From the NCBI GenBank assembly GCA_964473525.1, contig CAYYPK010000004.1, positions 62,001 to 126,000 of the forward strand: a stretch of 64,000 nucleotides of DNA, written 5' to 3'. The stretch comes from GCA-2687025 sp964473525. GTDB taxonomy: Bacteria; Poribacteria; WGA-4E; GCA-2687025. The first letter of the stretch is position 1. Each line of letters opens with the position of its first letter. A model generated the notes under the pieces. That model saw only the letters and a list, made by a program, of their open reading frames with translations, was not told the DNA's origin and did not search any database. The translations under genes were made by a program, and so were the position numbers. Below are positions 1 to 8,118 of this stretch, piece after piece.

Positions 1-1
1 C

Positions 2-262
2 GAGGAGCTGGGAGTATTACGCGACCTACGCGAGGACATCGCCGTCGGGCTCGGCGTCATCGACATCAAGGACAACGGCATTGAGTCGCCCGACGAGGTG
101 GCGCGGCGGCTCGAGAACGCCGACCGTGTCCTCGGCCACGGCCGCGTCCGGTACGCGCACCCGGACTGTGGCTTCTGGATGCTTCAGCGCAGCGTGGCTG
201 ACGGCAAGATGGCCGCTCTGGCGCGTGGCCGGGATCTGTACCTGGGACACGCGTCGAGTTAG
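2..262 (+). CDS. MetE-like cobalamin-independent methionine synthase family, C-terminal fragment (5' partial)
   Basis: The reading frame is open from the left edge and gives 86 residues before TAG. It carries the hallmarks of the MetE C-terminal barrel: GLGVIDIKD, then SPDEVARRL, then HPDCGFWML, whose cysteine matches the C-terminal zinc ligand of MetE. In this family zinc activates a thiol (homocysteine or a related substrate) for methyl transfer. Only the end is present, so I cannot tell a full MetE from the shorter archaeal-type MetE-like proteins or from UroD/MetE-like barrels. Its last four bases overlap the stop of the convergent glycosyltransferase gene. Confidence 0.75.
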   Translation, partial: EELGVLRDLREDIAVGLGVIDIKDNGIESPDEVARRLENADRVLGHGRVRYAHPDCGFWMLQRSVADGKMAALARGRDLYLGHASS

Positions 263-2238
263 CTGCCGACCCTCTCCTCGAGGGCTGCGAGGGCTTCGCG
301 AACGGCTAGCCCGGGGCCCAGGTGGGAGCTTGGCCCGACGTCATCAAGCGTCGCGAGAGACTCGCGCATGTACTCGCGCGCCTCGGATAGCCGCTCCAAT
401 TGCACGCTCAGGTTGGCGGCGTAGAACAGCCACTGCGCTCTCTCAACCGCCAGCGGCGATGCGACAGTCGCCGTCTCCTCGGCGAGCGCCAGCGCCTCCT
501 CTCCCTTGCCGTGTTCCCCAAGCAGCCCCATGAGTCGCAGGCGCGCCTCGAAGAACATCCCCTCCAACGTGATGGCTTGCTGATAGAGCGTCAACGCCTC
601 GCCAGGACGACCCGTCTTCTCGAAGGCGATCCCAAGGAACAGCATCGTGTATCCATCGTCCGGCACGATGGCAAGCGCGCGTGACAGAGGCACGATGGCT
701 CGAGCCCATTCACGGTGGTCACAGAACACAACTCCCAGCGCGCGTTGCAGTTCGTAGGCGTGCAGTTCGGCGAGGCGGCGAAGACGCTCTCTCACGTCCA
801 TCGTGTCGAAGTGCGTGTAGGACACCTCCCTACGCCACCGATTCATGTCGGTACTCACGTAAATGCCGTTGAGCTCCGTGGGATCAGCCGTCTCCGGGTC
901 GACGCTGTCCAGAGCTTGCAGCGCGCGCCGGATGGGTCGGACGACCTCGGACATCTCCATACCCGCCCGCCTGGTGAAGGCGAACATCGCGTGGTTGAAC
1001 CGGACGAGCGGATGCCCTGGCCGCAAGGCCAGCGCCGCGTGCGTGTCCTTGCCGTATTGGACGCCGTCCTGATCCAACGCCGACGCCACCGCGTGCGCGC
1101 ACAGTAGGTTGGGGTCGTCCTCCCACCCGTCGATCCGCTCCAACTGTCGTCGCGCGGGAGCTCCCTTGCCGGCAACCAGCATGAAGTAGCGGGCGTAGTC
1201 CTCTCGCTCCCGCCGCTCGTCGACCCCGAAGCGCGCCAGTCTCTCGCGCCGCCGCCGCAGGAAGTCCTCTGGGATGGTCCGCACGCAGGTATCGACGAAG
1301 TATTCGATCTGCCTGTGCCACGGGAACTCTTCGACGATGAGCCGGCGTCCCGCCTCCGCGATGCGCGCCCGCTCCTGCTCGTTGGACGTGTAGTGCCGGA
1401 TCAGCTCTACCGCCTCGTCCCAGCTATCGTAGTAGACGATGTGCTCGCCCTCGACCAACCGCTGGCCGGCGAGGTCGCCAACGTCCTCTGGTCGGCCGGC
1501 CAGCACGAGCGCGCCCGCTGCCATCGCCTCGCTAATGCGGAACGTCAGGTTGTTCGGCCCCTGGCCGGAGTGCTGGAAGACGATCTTCGAGTTCGCGTAG
1601 AAGTTCAGCATGTCCACGAGGAACAGGCCCGCGCGCGCAACGACGTTCACCCCCTCATGGCGCAGCAGTAGCAGTCGCTCCAGCGCCAGACAACGCTCGC
1701 GTGAGAGCTCGGGATGAAGCGTGCCGACGAAGCCCACGTCGATCTCGCGCGTCTCGGGCTCGGCATCCGGCACGAGCCAGTTGCAGAAGATGAAGTTGCA
1801 GCAAGCGCGGTGGTCGTATCCCCGTTCGTGGTAAAGCCGCGAGATGTGCGGGAAGGCGGTCGGCGCCGCGTCGAAGTAGTAGTACAGACGTTGGTCGATG
1901 TCGGCGAACTTGTACTCCTCGGTGATCCAGCCCACCGTCGGGACGGGGCAGTCCCGCAGGCCCTGTGGGAAGAGAGCGGCGTTGGGCTGTAGATACAGCA
2001 CCCAGTCCGGCGCCCCGCCGGTCTTCTCGAAGATGTCATTCAGGTGGGCGTCGGCGTCGATCTCGACGTACTGGCACTCAGGCTCGAGCCGCTCAAACTG
2101 CGGGATGTCACCGTAAGTCGCCGTGGGACCAGCTGTCACCACGTCGTAGCCGAGAAGGCGAAGGCCCTTCTCGAACGGATACAGGCAAGGGGTGGGCGGG
2201 TACGAATGGAGCACGAGTACCCGCTTGCCTACCTCCAA
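259..2238 (-). CDS. CgeB-like glycosyltransferase with C-terminal TPR repeats
   Basis: The protein has 659 residues. The N-terminal half looks like the CgeB/DUF3880 type of GT-B glycosyltransferase: KRVLVLHSYPP at the start, a DVGFVGTLHPE segment near residue 167 and FRISEAMAAGALVLA near 233, matching the nucleotide-sugar binding EAxAxG region of family-1-type transferases. The last third is helical with TPR-like units (for example ALTLYQQAITLEGMFFEARL). Such proteins are usually cytoplasmic enzymes that glycosylate surface polysaccharide, spore-coat or protein targets; the acceptor here is unknown. The gene stands alone on the minus strand, facing the MetE-like gene. Confidence 0.7.
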   Translation of the reverse strand: MEVGKRVLVLHSYPPTPCLYPFEKGLRLLGYDVVTAGPTATYGDIPQFERLEPECQYVEIDADAHLNDIFEKTGGAPDWVLYLQPNAALFPQGLRDCPVPTVGWITEEYKFADIDQRLYYYFDAAPTAFPHISRLYHERGYDHRACCNFIFCNWLVPDAEPETREIDVGFVGTLHPELSRERCLALERLLLLRHEGVNVVARAGLFLVDMLNFYANSKIVFQHSGQGPNNLTFRISEAMAAGALVLAGRPEDVGDLAGQRLVEGEHIVYYDSWDEAVELIRHYTSNEQERARIAEAGRRLIVEEFPWHRQIEYFVDTCVRTIPEDFLRRRRERLARFGVDERREREDYARYFMLVAGKGAPARRQLERIDGWEDDPNLLCAHAVASALDQDGVQYGKDTHAALALRPGHPLVRFNHAMFAFTRRAGMEMSEVVRPIRRALQALDSVDPETADPTELNGIYVSTDMNRWRREVSYTHFDTMDVRERLRRLAELHAYELQRALGVVFCDHREWARAIVPLSRALAIVPDDGYTMLFLGIAFEKTGRPGEALTLYQQAITLEGMFFEARLRLMGLLGEHGKGEEALALAEETATVASPLAVERAQWLFYAANLSVQLERLSEAREYMRESLATLDDVGPSSHLGPGLAVREALAALEERVGS

Positions 2239-2383
2239 GCCTCGCCTCCTCGCTCTTTCCCGTGTGTGCCTCAGCGCGCCCGAGTGTGCCTTAGCTCACC
2301 GATTCCGACAATGACCCTCCGATTGTAGCTTCCTCACCAACCGTTGGCGGCGACCGACGTGGTCCACGCGCGCGGCCCGCCAT

Positions 2384-2512
2384 GTCATGCTGAGCCGCAG
2401 GCGAAGCATCTCCTCCGGGGCAAGAAACCCACCGTCAGCGCGTGTGTGTGCCACACGGGGCATGGTGTTCCGCGTACCCCGAGGTACTTCGTCGCCTTAG
2501 GCTCCTCAGCAT
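2384..2512. repeat. Inverted pair of REP-like CATGCTGAG elements in a 350-bp gene-free spacer
   Basis: The 2239-2588 spacer has no convincing gene. It holds CATGCTGAGCCGCAGGCGAA at 2386-2405, followed by GCATCTC, and on the opposite strand CATGCTGAGGAGCCTAAGGC ending near 2512, continuing GACGAAGTACCTC. The two form an imperfect inverted pair about 70 bp apart, like a BIME. The motif resembles short extragenic repeats common in environmental genomes. It could fold in the transcript as a terminator between the flanking minus-strand genes. Confidence 0.55.
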
Positions 2513-2588
2513 GCCAGCCTGGCGGGCGAGACCCGCACGCCGTGTCTAAGGCTAGGCGAGCACGCTCCGCGGGTCGGCAAACGGGCGG

Positions 2589-3929
2589 CTAGCGGAGCGC
2601 GACGTTCGCGGCAACCATGAGCGGATCGAACACCGGCGAGAACGGCGGCGTGTAGCTCAGGTCGAGGTGCGTGAAGTCCTCGACCGTCATGCGCGCGTGC
2701 AGCGCGGCGGCGGCTACGTCGATCCGCTTCGCAACCGTGTCATCCCCAAACAGCTGCGCGCCAAGGAGACGGCCACTGCCCTGTTCGTGCGTCAACCGCG
2801 CGTGGATCGTGGGCGGATCATCGTAGTATCCCGCGCGCGACTTCACCTCTACCTGCACCGATTCTGCTCGCAACCCCGCTGCGTCCGCCTGAGCCTGCGT
2901 CAGGCCAGTCCGGGCGAAGGCGCTGTCGAAGACCTTGCACACCATCGTCCCGACGACGCCACCAAACGTCGCGGAGCCGCCCACCATGTTGGCGCCTGCC
3001 ACGCGTCCCTGCTTGTTCGCCGTTGTGCCGAGAGGGATGTGCGCGTCGCGTCCTAGCACGAGATGCCGCGCCTCCGCGCAGTCGCCCGCTGCGTACACGT
3101 GGAACTGGCTGGTACGTTGCGCGGAGTCCACACGTATCGCGCCACTCTCCCCTAGGGCGATGCCGGCGGCCCGCGCAAGCTCGGCGTTCGGCTCGACGCC
3201 CGCTCCGACGACGACCATGTCGGCGGGCAGCGAGGAGCCGTCGGCGAAGACGACATCCTGCACCGTCTCAACGCCGCGCAACGCGGTGACGTCGCGCTCG
3301 TATTGCACGGTCACACCGTTGGCGGACAGGCACGCCGCGACGAGCTCAGACATTTCCGGGTCGAGAACCTTCAGGATCGACGCGCCGTGGTCGACGAGCG
3401 TGACCTCAAGATCGAGGGCGCGCATCGCCTCCGCCATCTCGACCCCGATGTATCCACCGCCTACGAGAACGCAGCGACGTGGGCGGTGGCGGTCGATGTG
3501 CGTGCGGATGGCGAGCGCGTCCGGGATGCCGCGCAGGACGGACACACCAGCCATGTCCGTCTGGGCGAAGGCTGGGCGTCTCGCCCGCGCACCCGTCGCG
3601 ATCAACAGCTTGTCGTACGGGAACAGCCGTTCGCCTTCTTCGGTGGCAGCCGCGACCACACGTTTTCGGACGTCAATACCGGCCGCCTCGTGTCCGGTTC
3701 TGACGTCGATGCCGTTGGCGCGGTGTTCCTCAGCCGTGCGCGCGACCAGGTCGCCAATCTCCGGCACGACGCCTTGCAGGAAGAACGGAAGGCCGCACGC
3801 GGAGTAGGAGACCCACACGCCCTTCTCCAGAACCGTGACCTTGGCGTGCGGATCCGTCCGGCGGATCTTGCTCGCCGCGCTCATGCCTGCGGCGTCGCCA
3901 CCGATGATGACGATGTTGCGCTGGTGCAT
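2589..3929 (-). CDS. FAD-dependent pyridine nucleotide-disulfide oxidoreductase (CoA-disulfide reductase / NADH oxidase type)
   Basis: 446 residues with the two-dinucleotide-binding-domain flavoprotein layout: an FAD fold at the N terminus (IVIIGGDAAGMSAA, residues 6-19), an NAD(P)H Rossmann fold in the middle (CVLVGGGYIGVEMAEA), the second FAD motif (VYAAGDCAE) and a C-terminal dimerisation domain. The single redox cysteine lies in SYSACGLPFF (Cys45), which is the CoA-disulfide reductase, NADH oxidase and peroxidase pattern and not the CxxxxC of glutathione reductase. The likely role is cytoplasmic thiol or peroxide redox control. No rhodanese domain is fused at the C terminus. The start was chosen because HQRNIVIIGG puts the FAD loop at the usual position. 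Confidence 0.85.
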   Translation of the reverse strand: MHQRNIVIIGGDAAGMSAASKIRRTDPHAKVTVLEKGVWVSYSACGLPFFLQGVVPEIGDLVARTAEEHRANGIDVRTGHEAAGIDVRKRVVAAATEEGERLFPYDKLLIATGARARRPAFAQTDMAGVSVLRGIPDALAIRTHIDRHRPRRCVLVGGGYIGVEMAEAMRALDLEVTLVDHGASILKVLDPEMSELVAACLSANGVTVQYERDVTALRGVETVQDVVFADGSSLPADMVVVGAGVEPNAELARAAGIALGESGAIRVDSAQRTSQFHVYAAGDCAEARHLVLGRDAHIPLGTTANKQGRVAGANMVGGSATFGGVVGTMVCKVFDSAFARTGLTQAQADAAGLRAESVQVEVKSRAGYYDDPPTIHARLTHEQGSGRLLGAQLFGDDTVAKRIDVAAAALHARMTVEDFTHLDLSYTPPFSPVFDPLMVAANVALR

Positions 3930-3983
3930 GTCGTAACCTGTGGTGTCGCTGTGGCTGTGATGTCCGGGCGTGTCTAGGCGCCG

Positions 3984-4023
3984 ACCCCCATCCTAGCCTT
4001 CCCCCTGGTGAGGGGGAAGGGAT
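3984..4023 (+). repeat. Palindromic REP-like element (CCTTCCCC family), copy 1
   Basis: CCTTCCCCCT at 3997-4006 pairs perfectly with AGGGGGAAGG at 4011-4020 around a GGTG loop, and is preceded by the family lead-in CCCCATCCTAG. The same lead-in plus stem occurs at 7808-8078 (three times), 13589-13622, 59189-59220 (reverse) and 63680-63712 (reverse), with a decayed copy near 5165-5205. Confidence 0.8.
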
Positions 4024-4126
4024 TCTTACCCGTCCACCGACGAAGGGCCGCGCACGGCCGGTGGGCAGGTCAGCAGACCGCCTCGCTGCCCGATGCCATC
4101 GGCTACGGAGAACACCCCGAGCCGCG

Positions 4127-4156
4127 TTTACCCTCGGCGCGACCCTATCGTACTAT
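4127..4156 (+). promoter_or_regulatory. Predicted sigma-70 promoter of the methyltransferase gene
   Basis: TTTACC (4127-4132) and TACTAT (4151-4156) are separated by 18 bp, and the same hexamers with the same spacing are kept in the diverged copy at 5269-5298. Conservation in both copies is the main support. The expected transcript would have a leader of about 90 nt before the GTG at 4256. Confidence 0.5.
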
Positions 4157-4255
4157 CATCTTACTTCAGGCAGCGGCGGCTCGCGTTCCGTTGGCCTGCC
4201 GCGCTCCTGGCATTCATGGCGGGAGCCACATACACGGATACGGAGGAGCGATTGC

Positions 4256-5038
4256 GTGACCACGACCACGACCACCAAACGAGAGGTCGCACGGCAGTTT
4301 GGTAAGACCGCCGAGGCATACGCACGCAGTCCCGGTCACGCGTCGGGTGCGGACCTGCAAGTCGTGTTGGCGCTACTACAGCCGCACGCCAACATGACCG
4401 TCGTGGACATCGCCACCGGCGCCGGGCACACGGCCCTGACTGTCGCGCCCCACGTCGCCTGTGTGATAGCCACCGATCTCGCGCCCGAGATGATCCAGGA
4501 GACTACACGCCTCCGTGCCGAACGGAAGATTGAGAACCTCGTGGCTGCCGTGATGGACGCCGAGAGAATCGCGCTGTGCTCCTCGGGATGTGACGCCGTC
4601 ACGTGCAGGATTGCCCCGCACCACTTCATGGATGTCGCCGCGTTTCTTCGGGAAGTGTCCCGAGTATTGCGACCTGGCGGCGTGTTCGTGTTAGAGGACA
4701 GCTGCTCGCCGGAGGATCCCGGCCTGGACGCATTCATCAACAAGCTCGAGGCGCTGCGTGATCCCACACACGTGCGGGCCTATACCGAGGGCGAATGGCG
4801 CACGATGCTTGGCGATGTGAACGTCGAGGTCGATACCACGCAGATCTACCGGAAGACCCATGCTGTCGAAGATTGGCTGGCGCGCGCTGATGCCAGTACC
4901 GAGGCGCGGACACGTGTGTACGCGCATCTGAGCGACGCCTCCCCCTTGGCGCGCGAACACTTCGCGATGACATTCGAGGGCGAGCGTGCGACGTCGTATA
5001 CCGACGACAAGTTGGTGCTGCGCGCGGTGAAGCGGTAG
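4256..5038 (+). CDS. SAM-dependent class I methyltransferase (UbiE/type 11-like)
   Basis: 260 residues. The glycine-rich SAM-binding motif VVDIATGAGHTALTVA lies at residues 49-64, followed by an acidic motif II (ATDLAPEMI) and the post-motif VSRVLRPGGVFVLEDS typical of type 11 methyltransferases such as UbiE. The GTG start at 4256 was chosen over upstream codons because GGAGGAG sits at 4242-4248, seven bases ahead, and the protein then starts just before the family N-terminal helix. The substrate is not evident, and no quinone or cofactor genes are adjacent. Upstream codons lie inside a duplicated non-coding segment, which argues against a longer protein. Confidence 0.8.
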   Translation: MTTTTTTKREVARQFGKTAEAYARSPGHASGADLQVVLALLQPHANMTVVDIATGAGHTALTVAPHVACVIATDLAPEMIQETTRLRAERKIENLVAAVMDAERIALCSSGCDAVTCRIAPHHFMDVAAFLREVSRVLRPGGVFVLEDSCSPEDPGLDAFINKLEALRDPTHVRAYTEGEWRTMLGDVNVEVDTTQIYRKTHAVEDWLARADASTEARTRVYAHLSDASPLAREHFAMTFEGERATSYTDDKLVLRAVKR

Positions 5039-5156
5039 TCAGAATAGGCGGGCGCCGTGCTCCCATGGACGCTGCCCGAGACCGTCTGTCCCCAACCTGA
5101 GCTAGATGGGTTCTCGACAGCCACGAGACCGTGGCGTCGTGGCCTCGCGTGCGGCG

Positions 5157-5373
5157 CAGCCACCCTCATCGCGTCCTTCCCTGACCCCTGGGAAAGGGCT
5201 CTGCCGGTTCCGACGACGACGGGCTGTGCGTTGCCCGTGGGCCGCCTCGCTGCCCAACGCCGACCGCACTTACCCGCGACGCGACACTATCGTAATATCA
5301 TCGTGTCTGGTCGGCGCCGCGCGTCGTTCCGCTGGCATGCTGATCGCCCGGTAGCCATGCCGGGAGCCACACC
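5157..5373 (+). repeat. Duplicated intergenic segment, copy B (upstream of lipoprotein gene)
   Basis: This is the second, diverged copy of the 3984-4231 segment. It begins with a decayed CCTTCCC...GGGAAAGG palindrome (about 5175-5205), then has GCCGCCTCGCTGCCC, the TTACC block, CTATCGTAATATCATC and CCGGGAGCCACA. The surrounding 5039-5615 region holds no other gene I can support. Confidence 0.65.
5269..5298 (+). promoter_or_regulatory. Predicted sigma-70 promoter, copy B
   Basis: CTTACC (5269-5274) and TAATAT (5293-5298) are 18 bp apart, matching position for position the promoter-like block upstream of the methyltransferase gene. It would give a leader of roughly 190-310 nt, depending on which start the downstream lipoprotein gene uses. 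Confidence 0.45.
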
Positions 5374-5615
5374 ACATCTTGCGGCGAGCGGCTGGGGCTA
5401 AGCGACGGTATTTGATCTGAGTATGGGGCCGGCTGCGGGTGCGACCGCAACATCTGGTATGCAGGAGCGGCGACCAAAGCGGCAGAGGTGACAGAATGAT
5501 ACTTCGCGGAAGACGGGGTTCGTCCATGTCAGGCCACTCACCTCGGCGGCGTTCAGTCGAGCTGGGGCGTGCTAGAGCGAAGGGCGCACAGCCAGGGTCT
5601 GGCACGAGGAGATGT

Positions 5616-6725
5616 GTGGCGCGTGGTCGCTGTCTGCTGATCAGTGGTCTGCTACTCGCGTGCGCGTCCGACATCTGGGGCGCGCCGCCGCACCGGGACG
5701 CTGGGGTCGCGACGTTCGCCGACGCCCGTGCGATGAGGCTTGATGTGAACTACAACGGTGGCGAAGAGGTGGGTCTGACGTTGTATCCCCGGCGGTCGTG
5801 TCTGGGCACGGTCGAGGGCTTCGAGAGAATGGGGTGGAACGCCGTCTACGGTCGACTGCCCTCTGTGACGTTGCCCAACGCCTCTTTCCCGATGGAACTC
5901 AGTTACCTGGTAGACGACGACGACGCGCCAGATAGGCTCGTGCTGACACTTGTGGCAAAGCAGCTGGCTGACGACGACTTCCCACCTCACTATAGCGCTC
6001 GGATAAACGTCGATTTCTACCTGACCACATTGCCTACGGAAGCGCCCAGCTTCATGCTGGCACTGCGCAGCGAGACGTTCATCCACCCTTACTTCGAGAC
6101 GCTGCACACGCCGCATGGGCTGGAGATCCTCGCTTGGGAGCACCACCCTGGCCTGAGAGGGAACGACTTCCACGGTCTGACCGTTTGGACGATACGCCCA
6201 TCGGGAGTCTTCGAGCGCACCTTTGGTCCCGTCGTCTCGGAGAGCGTGAACGTGTTGGATCTGGACGACGACATGAGTGAAGAAGTCGTGGTGTATGGGA
6301 CGACTGACTTCGGACGAGCGGGCAGCTACCACTGGTTTGGGCGGCTGTATTACGTAGAGGACATTCTGACCTGGGATGGGAGCGAGTATGCGCGGGCTCC
6401 CGCCAGCGTTGCCCACCCCCATGTCAGAAGCCTGACGCGCGACGCGGTAGACGCCTTCCTGACGCCCACCGCGCCGCATCAACGCCGTTACGAGGAGAGG
6501 CGCAGATGCAGCTTCATGTATGCGATCGAGACCTGCCTGTACTGGGGCGTGACCGACCTCGGCATGGAACTGCTTGATCGGTACGAGGCCGATCTGCGCG
6601 CCACGGGCGTGGTCGATGAGTTCACCGAGGCCGCCGACATCGTGATCGAGCGGTGGCGCGCCGGGTCGGCGGTAGCGGGGTACGCGTATGGGAGCGCGGT
6701 CGGAAGCACAGGCGAGGCGGAGTAG
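5616..6725 (+). CDS. Predicted secreted lipoprotein of unknown function
   Basis: 369 residues from GTG 5616. This start gives a compact lipoprotein signal (RGRCLLISGLLLAC) with lipobox LLAC near residue 18, and GAGGAG lies at 5606-5611. Upstream in-frame ATGs at 5439, 5496 and 5526 would add a low-complexity Arg-rich stretch ahead of the signal, so I judge them less likely. The mature part is beta-rich and acidic, with a stretch resembling integrin-like FG-GAP blades (SVNVLDLDDDMSEEVVVYG) near its middle and several paired cysteines. I do not recognise the family. It probably sits on an outer or inner membrane surface. The gene is monocistronic, behind a duplicated promoter segment. Confidence 0.7.
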   Translation: MARGRCLLISGLLLACASDIWGAPPHRDAGVATFADARAMRLDVNYNGGEEVGLTLYPRRSCLGTVEGFERMGWNAVYGRLPSVTLPNASFPMELSYLVDDDDAPDRLVLTLVAKQLADDDFPPHYSARINVDFYLTTLPTEAPSFMLALRSETFIHPYFETLHTPHGLEILAWEHHPGLRGNDFHGLTVWTIRPSGVFERTFGPVVSESVNVLDLDDDMSEEVVVYGTTDFGRAGSYHWFGRLYYVEDILTWDGSEYARAPASVAHPHVRSLTRDAVDAFLTPTAPHQRRYEERRRCSFMYAIETCLYWGVTDLGMELLDRYEADLRATGVVDEFTEAADIVIERWRAGSAVAGYAYGSAVGSTGEAE

Positions 6726-6939
6726 GGGCGGCTTCGCGTCAGGCCAGCTACGGAGTGGCGCTCGACCACATGATGCGGATCCTCGGAAGTCCGACCCGCC
6801 CTGAGGGATCCGCAAGTGGCGACCGTGAGAATCGCCTACGAGAGGACGGCCGACACGCCAGCATCCTTCGCCTTCCCGGTTTCTAAGAGGGCGAGGGAGT
6901 CCGTGCCGTGGCTCCCCAATGTCTGCCGGGTAGCTGGCG

Positions 6940-7044
6940 CTAGACATAGCGCGCGAGGTCCAGACGGAACGTGTCGCGCTCGTCCGTCGCAAACACCGGT
7001 CGGGTTTCCAGTGACGGCGGCTTGCACGCGGCTCCCACGCGCCG
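6940..7044 (-). pseudogene. Relic of the 3' end of the neighbouring outer-membrane barrel gene
   Basis: Read on the minus strand, 7044-6940 encodes RRVGAACKPPSLETRPVF, then ATDERDTFRLDLARYV and a stop. The intact porin gene at 8119-9330 ends RRVGDAWKLSLETRSVF, GTDE, DTFRVDLARYF. The relic lacks about ten residues between TDE and DTF and has no upstream coding part. The flanking 6726-7107 spacer contains nothing else I can support. It is a non-functional partial duplication. Confidence 0.75.
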
Positions 7045-7107
7045 CTAGTCGTCCAATGCGGCGGCGCGGTATCGTACGTGACACACGCACGGCAAGGGAG
7101 AACCGTG

Positions 7108-7734
7108 ATGAAGCGACCTTACGGCGTGGTCGTAGTTCCCGTGGCGCTGATACTTGGGTTCGCCATATGCGCCGTTGGTTGCGGATCGCGGGCTCCTCGA
7201 CACTACCCTCCGCAAACCGAGTTCCAGCAGGCCGTCGCCGCACTGAAGGACGCCTTCCCCAACCTGTTCCTGCCTGACGTTGCTATCCAGGAACGCGATG
7301 ACGTCGCGAAGCCGACCGTGTTCGGCGAACCGAATCCGCCAGAAGGCTTTGCCGGCCCCGATCCGCAAGGACGCCTGCCGTTAGGAATCTACGTGCCCTC
7401 CGCGCGCGATGGCATGTTCGACACGGACATCTCGTTGGAGCAGTGGATCCTCCACGAGATGTTCCACCTGAACAACCGGCGCACCGGGCAGTACGACTCC
7501 TACATAGACGCCGCATTTCCCACGGATGACGACCCGCTCATTCAGTGGCTGATGGCAGACCCGTACCATCGGACGTTCGCCCGGGAAGAGGCGTTCATGA
7601 ACCTGATTACGTTCGCCGATCCGACGCGGACGGAGGGGCAACGATCCGCCGTCCGCGACTGGTACGACGCCATCGGCGCCTCAGCGCGCTCGCTCGACGA
7701 GGTCCGGGCAGTGCTGCGAGTGATTCCGCACTAG
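7108..7734 (+). CDS. Lipoprotein with HExxH zinc-protease-like motif
   Basis: 208 residues. The ATG at 7108 follows AAGGGAG (7094-7100) and gives a lipoprotein signal ending in the lipobox AVGC (Cys about residue 25). The mature protein has WILHEMFHLNN, an HExxH zinc-binding motif, and a later glutamate in FAREEAFMN that could be the third ligand as in gluzincins. The predicted role is a membrane-anchored metalloprotease or peptidase-like protein in the periplasm or on the surface. The chain is short for a secreted protease and I cannot assign a family. It is followed directly by a palindromic repeat array. Confidence 0.7.
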   Translation: MKRPYGVVVVPVALILGFAICAVGCGSRAPRHYPPQTEFQQAVAALKDAFPNLFLPDVAIQERDDVAKPTVFGEPNPPEGFAGPDPQGRLPLGIYVPSARDGMFDTDISLEQWILHEMFHLNNRRTGQYDSYIDAAFPTDDDPLIQWLMADPYHRTFAREEAFMNLITFADPTRTEGQRSAVRDWYDAIGASARSLDEVRAVLRVIPH

Positions 7735-7773
7735 TCGATGTCGCAATAGTCACAAGCGGTAATCATAGGGGAG

Positions 7774-8100
7774 CCAGCGAGAGGACGGCTCCTACGCGTG
7801 GCGCCGAACCCCCATCCTCACCTTCCCCCTTTACGAAAGGGGGAAGGGATCTGTGCTCTTGCTGGAGGACGTCTACGGGCGCCAGCGAGAGGACGGAGCC
7901 ACGCGGCACGCGCACGCGGGGGCTCCGAACCCCCATCCTGACCTTCCCCCTTTACGAAAGGGGGAAGGGAACTGTGCTCTTGCTGGAGGACGTCTAGGCG
8001 GCGCCAGTGAGAGGACGGAGCCACGCGTAGGCGCCGAACCCCCATCCTGACCTTCCCCCTTTATGAAAGGGGGAAGGGAACTGTGCTGTTGCTAGCGAGC
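7774..8100 (+). repeat. Tandem array of three about 110-bp units, each with a 12-bp perfect palindrome
   Basis: Units begin at about 7774, 7882 and 8004 with CCAGCGAGAGGACGG (the third has a T variant). Each then has CGAACCCCCATCCTGACC and a hairpin CCTTCCCCCTTT-ACG-AAAGGGGGAAGG (7821-7847, 7942-7968, and 8051-8077 with ATG in the loop), and the first two end GGAGGACGTCTA. The 7735-8118 spacer between two convergent genes consists almost entirely of this array. The hairpins could end transcription from both sides. It is not a CRISPR: the units are long and there are no unique spacers of fixed size. Confidence 0.85.
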
Positions 8101-8118
8101 GGCTGACGGTTGGCTGGG

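Larger units (their letters stand above)
3984..4231 (+). repeat. Duplicated intergenic segment, copy A (upstream of methyltransferase gene)
   Basis: This spacer is homologous to 5157-5373. Both begin with a CCTTCCC palindrome, then share GCCTCGCTGCCC, then a TTACC block, then CTATCGTA with one variable base and TATCATC, and end with CGGGAGCCACA. The copies differ by substitutions and small indels but keep the order of all blocks. Each sits directly upstream of a plus-strand gene. Confidence 0.7.

Noticed and set aside
5652..6992. Long minus-strand frame of 446 codons opposite the lipoprotein gene
   Set aside because: Its product is His/Arg-rich without a domain, while the plus strand has a ribosome site, lipobox and normal composition. 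It is a shadow of GC-rich third positions.
7774..8100. Possible CRISPR array
   Set aside because: Units are over 100 bp and contain conserved hairpins and flanks. There are no short direct repeats with unique spacers and no cas gene nearby.
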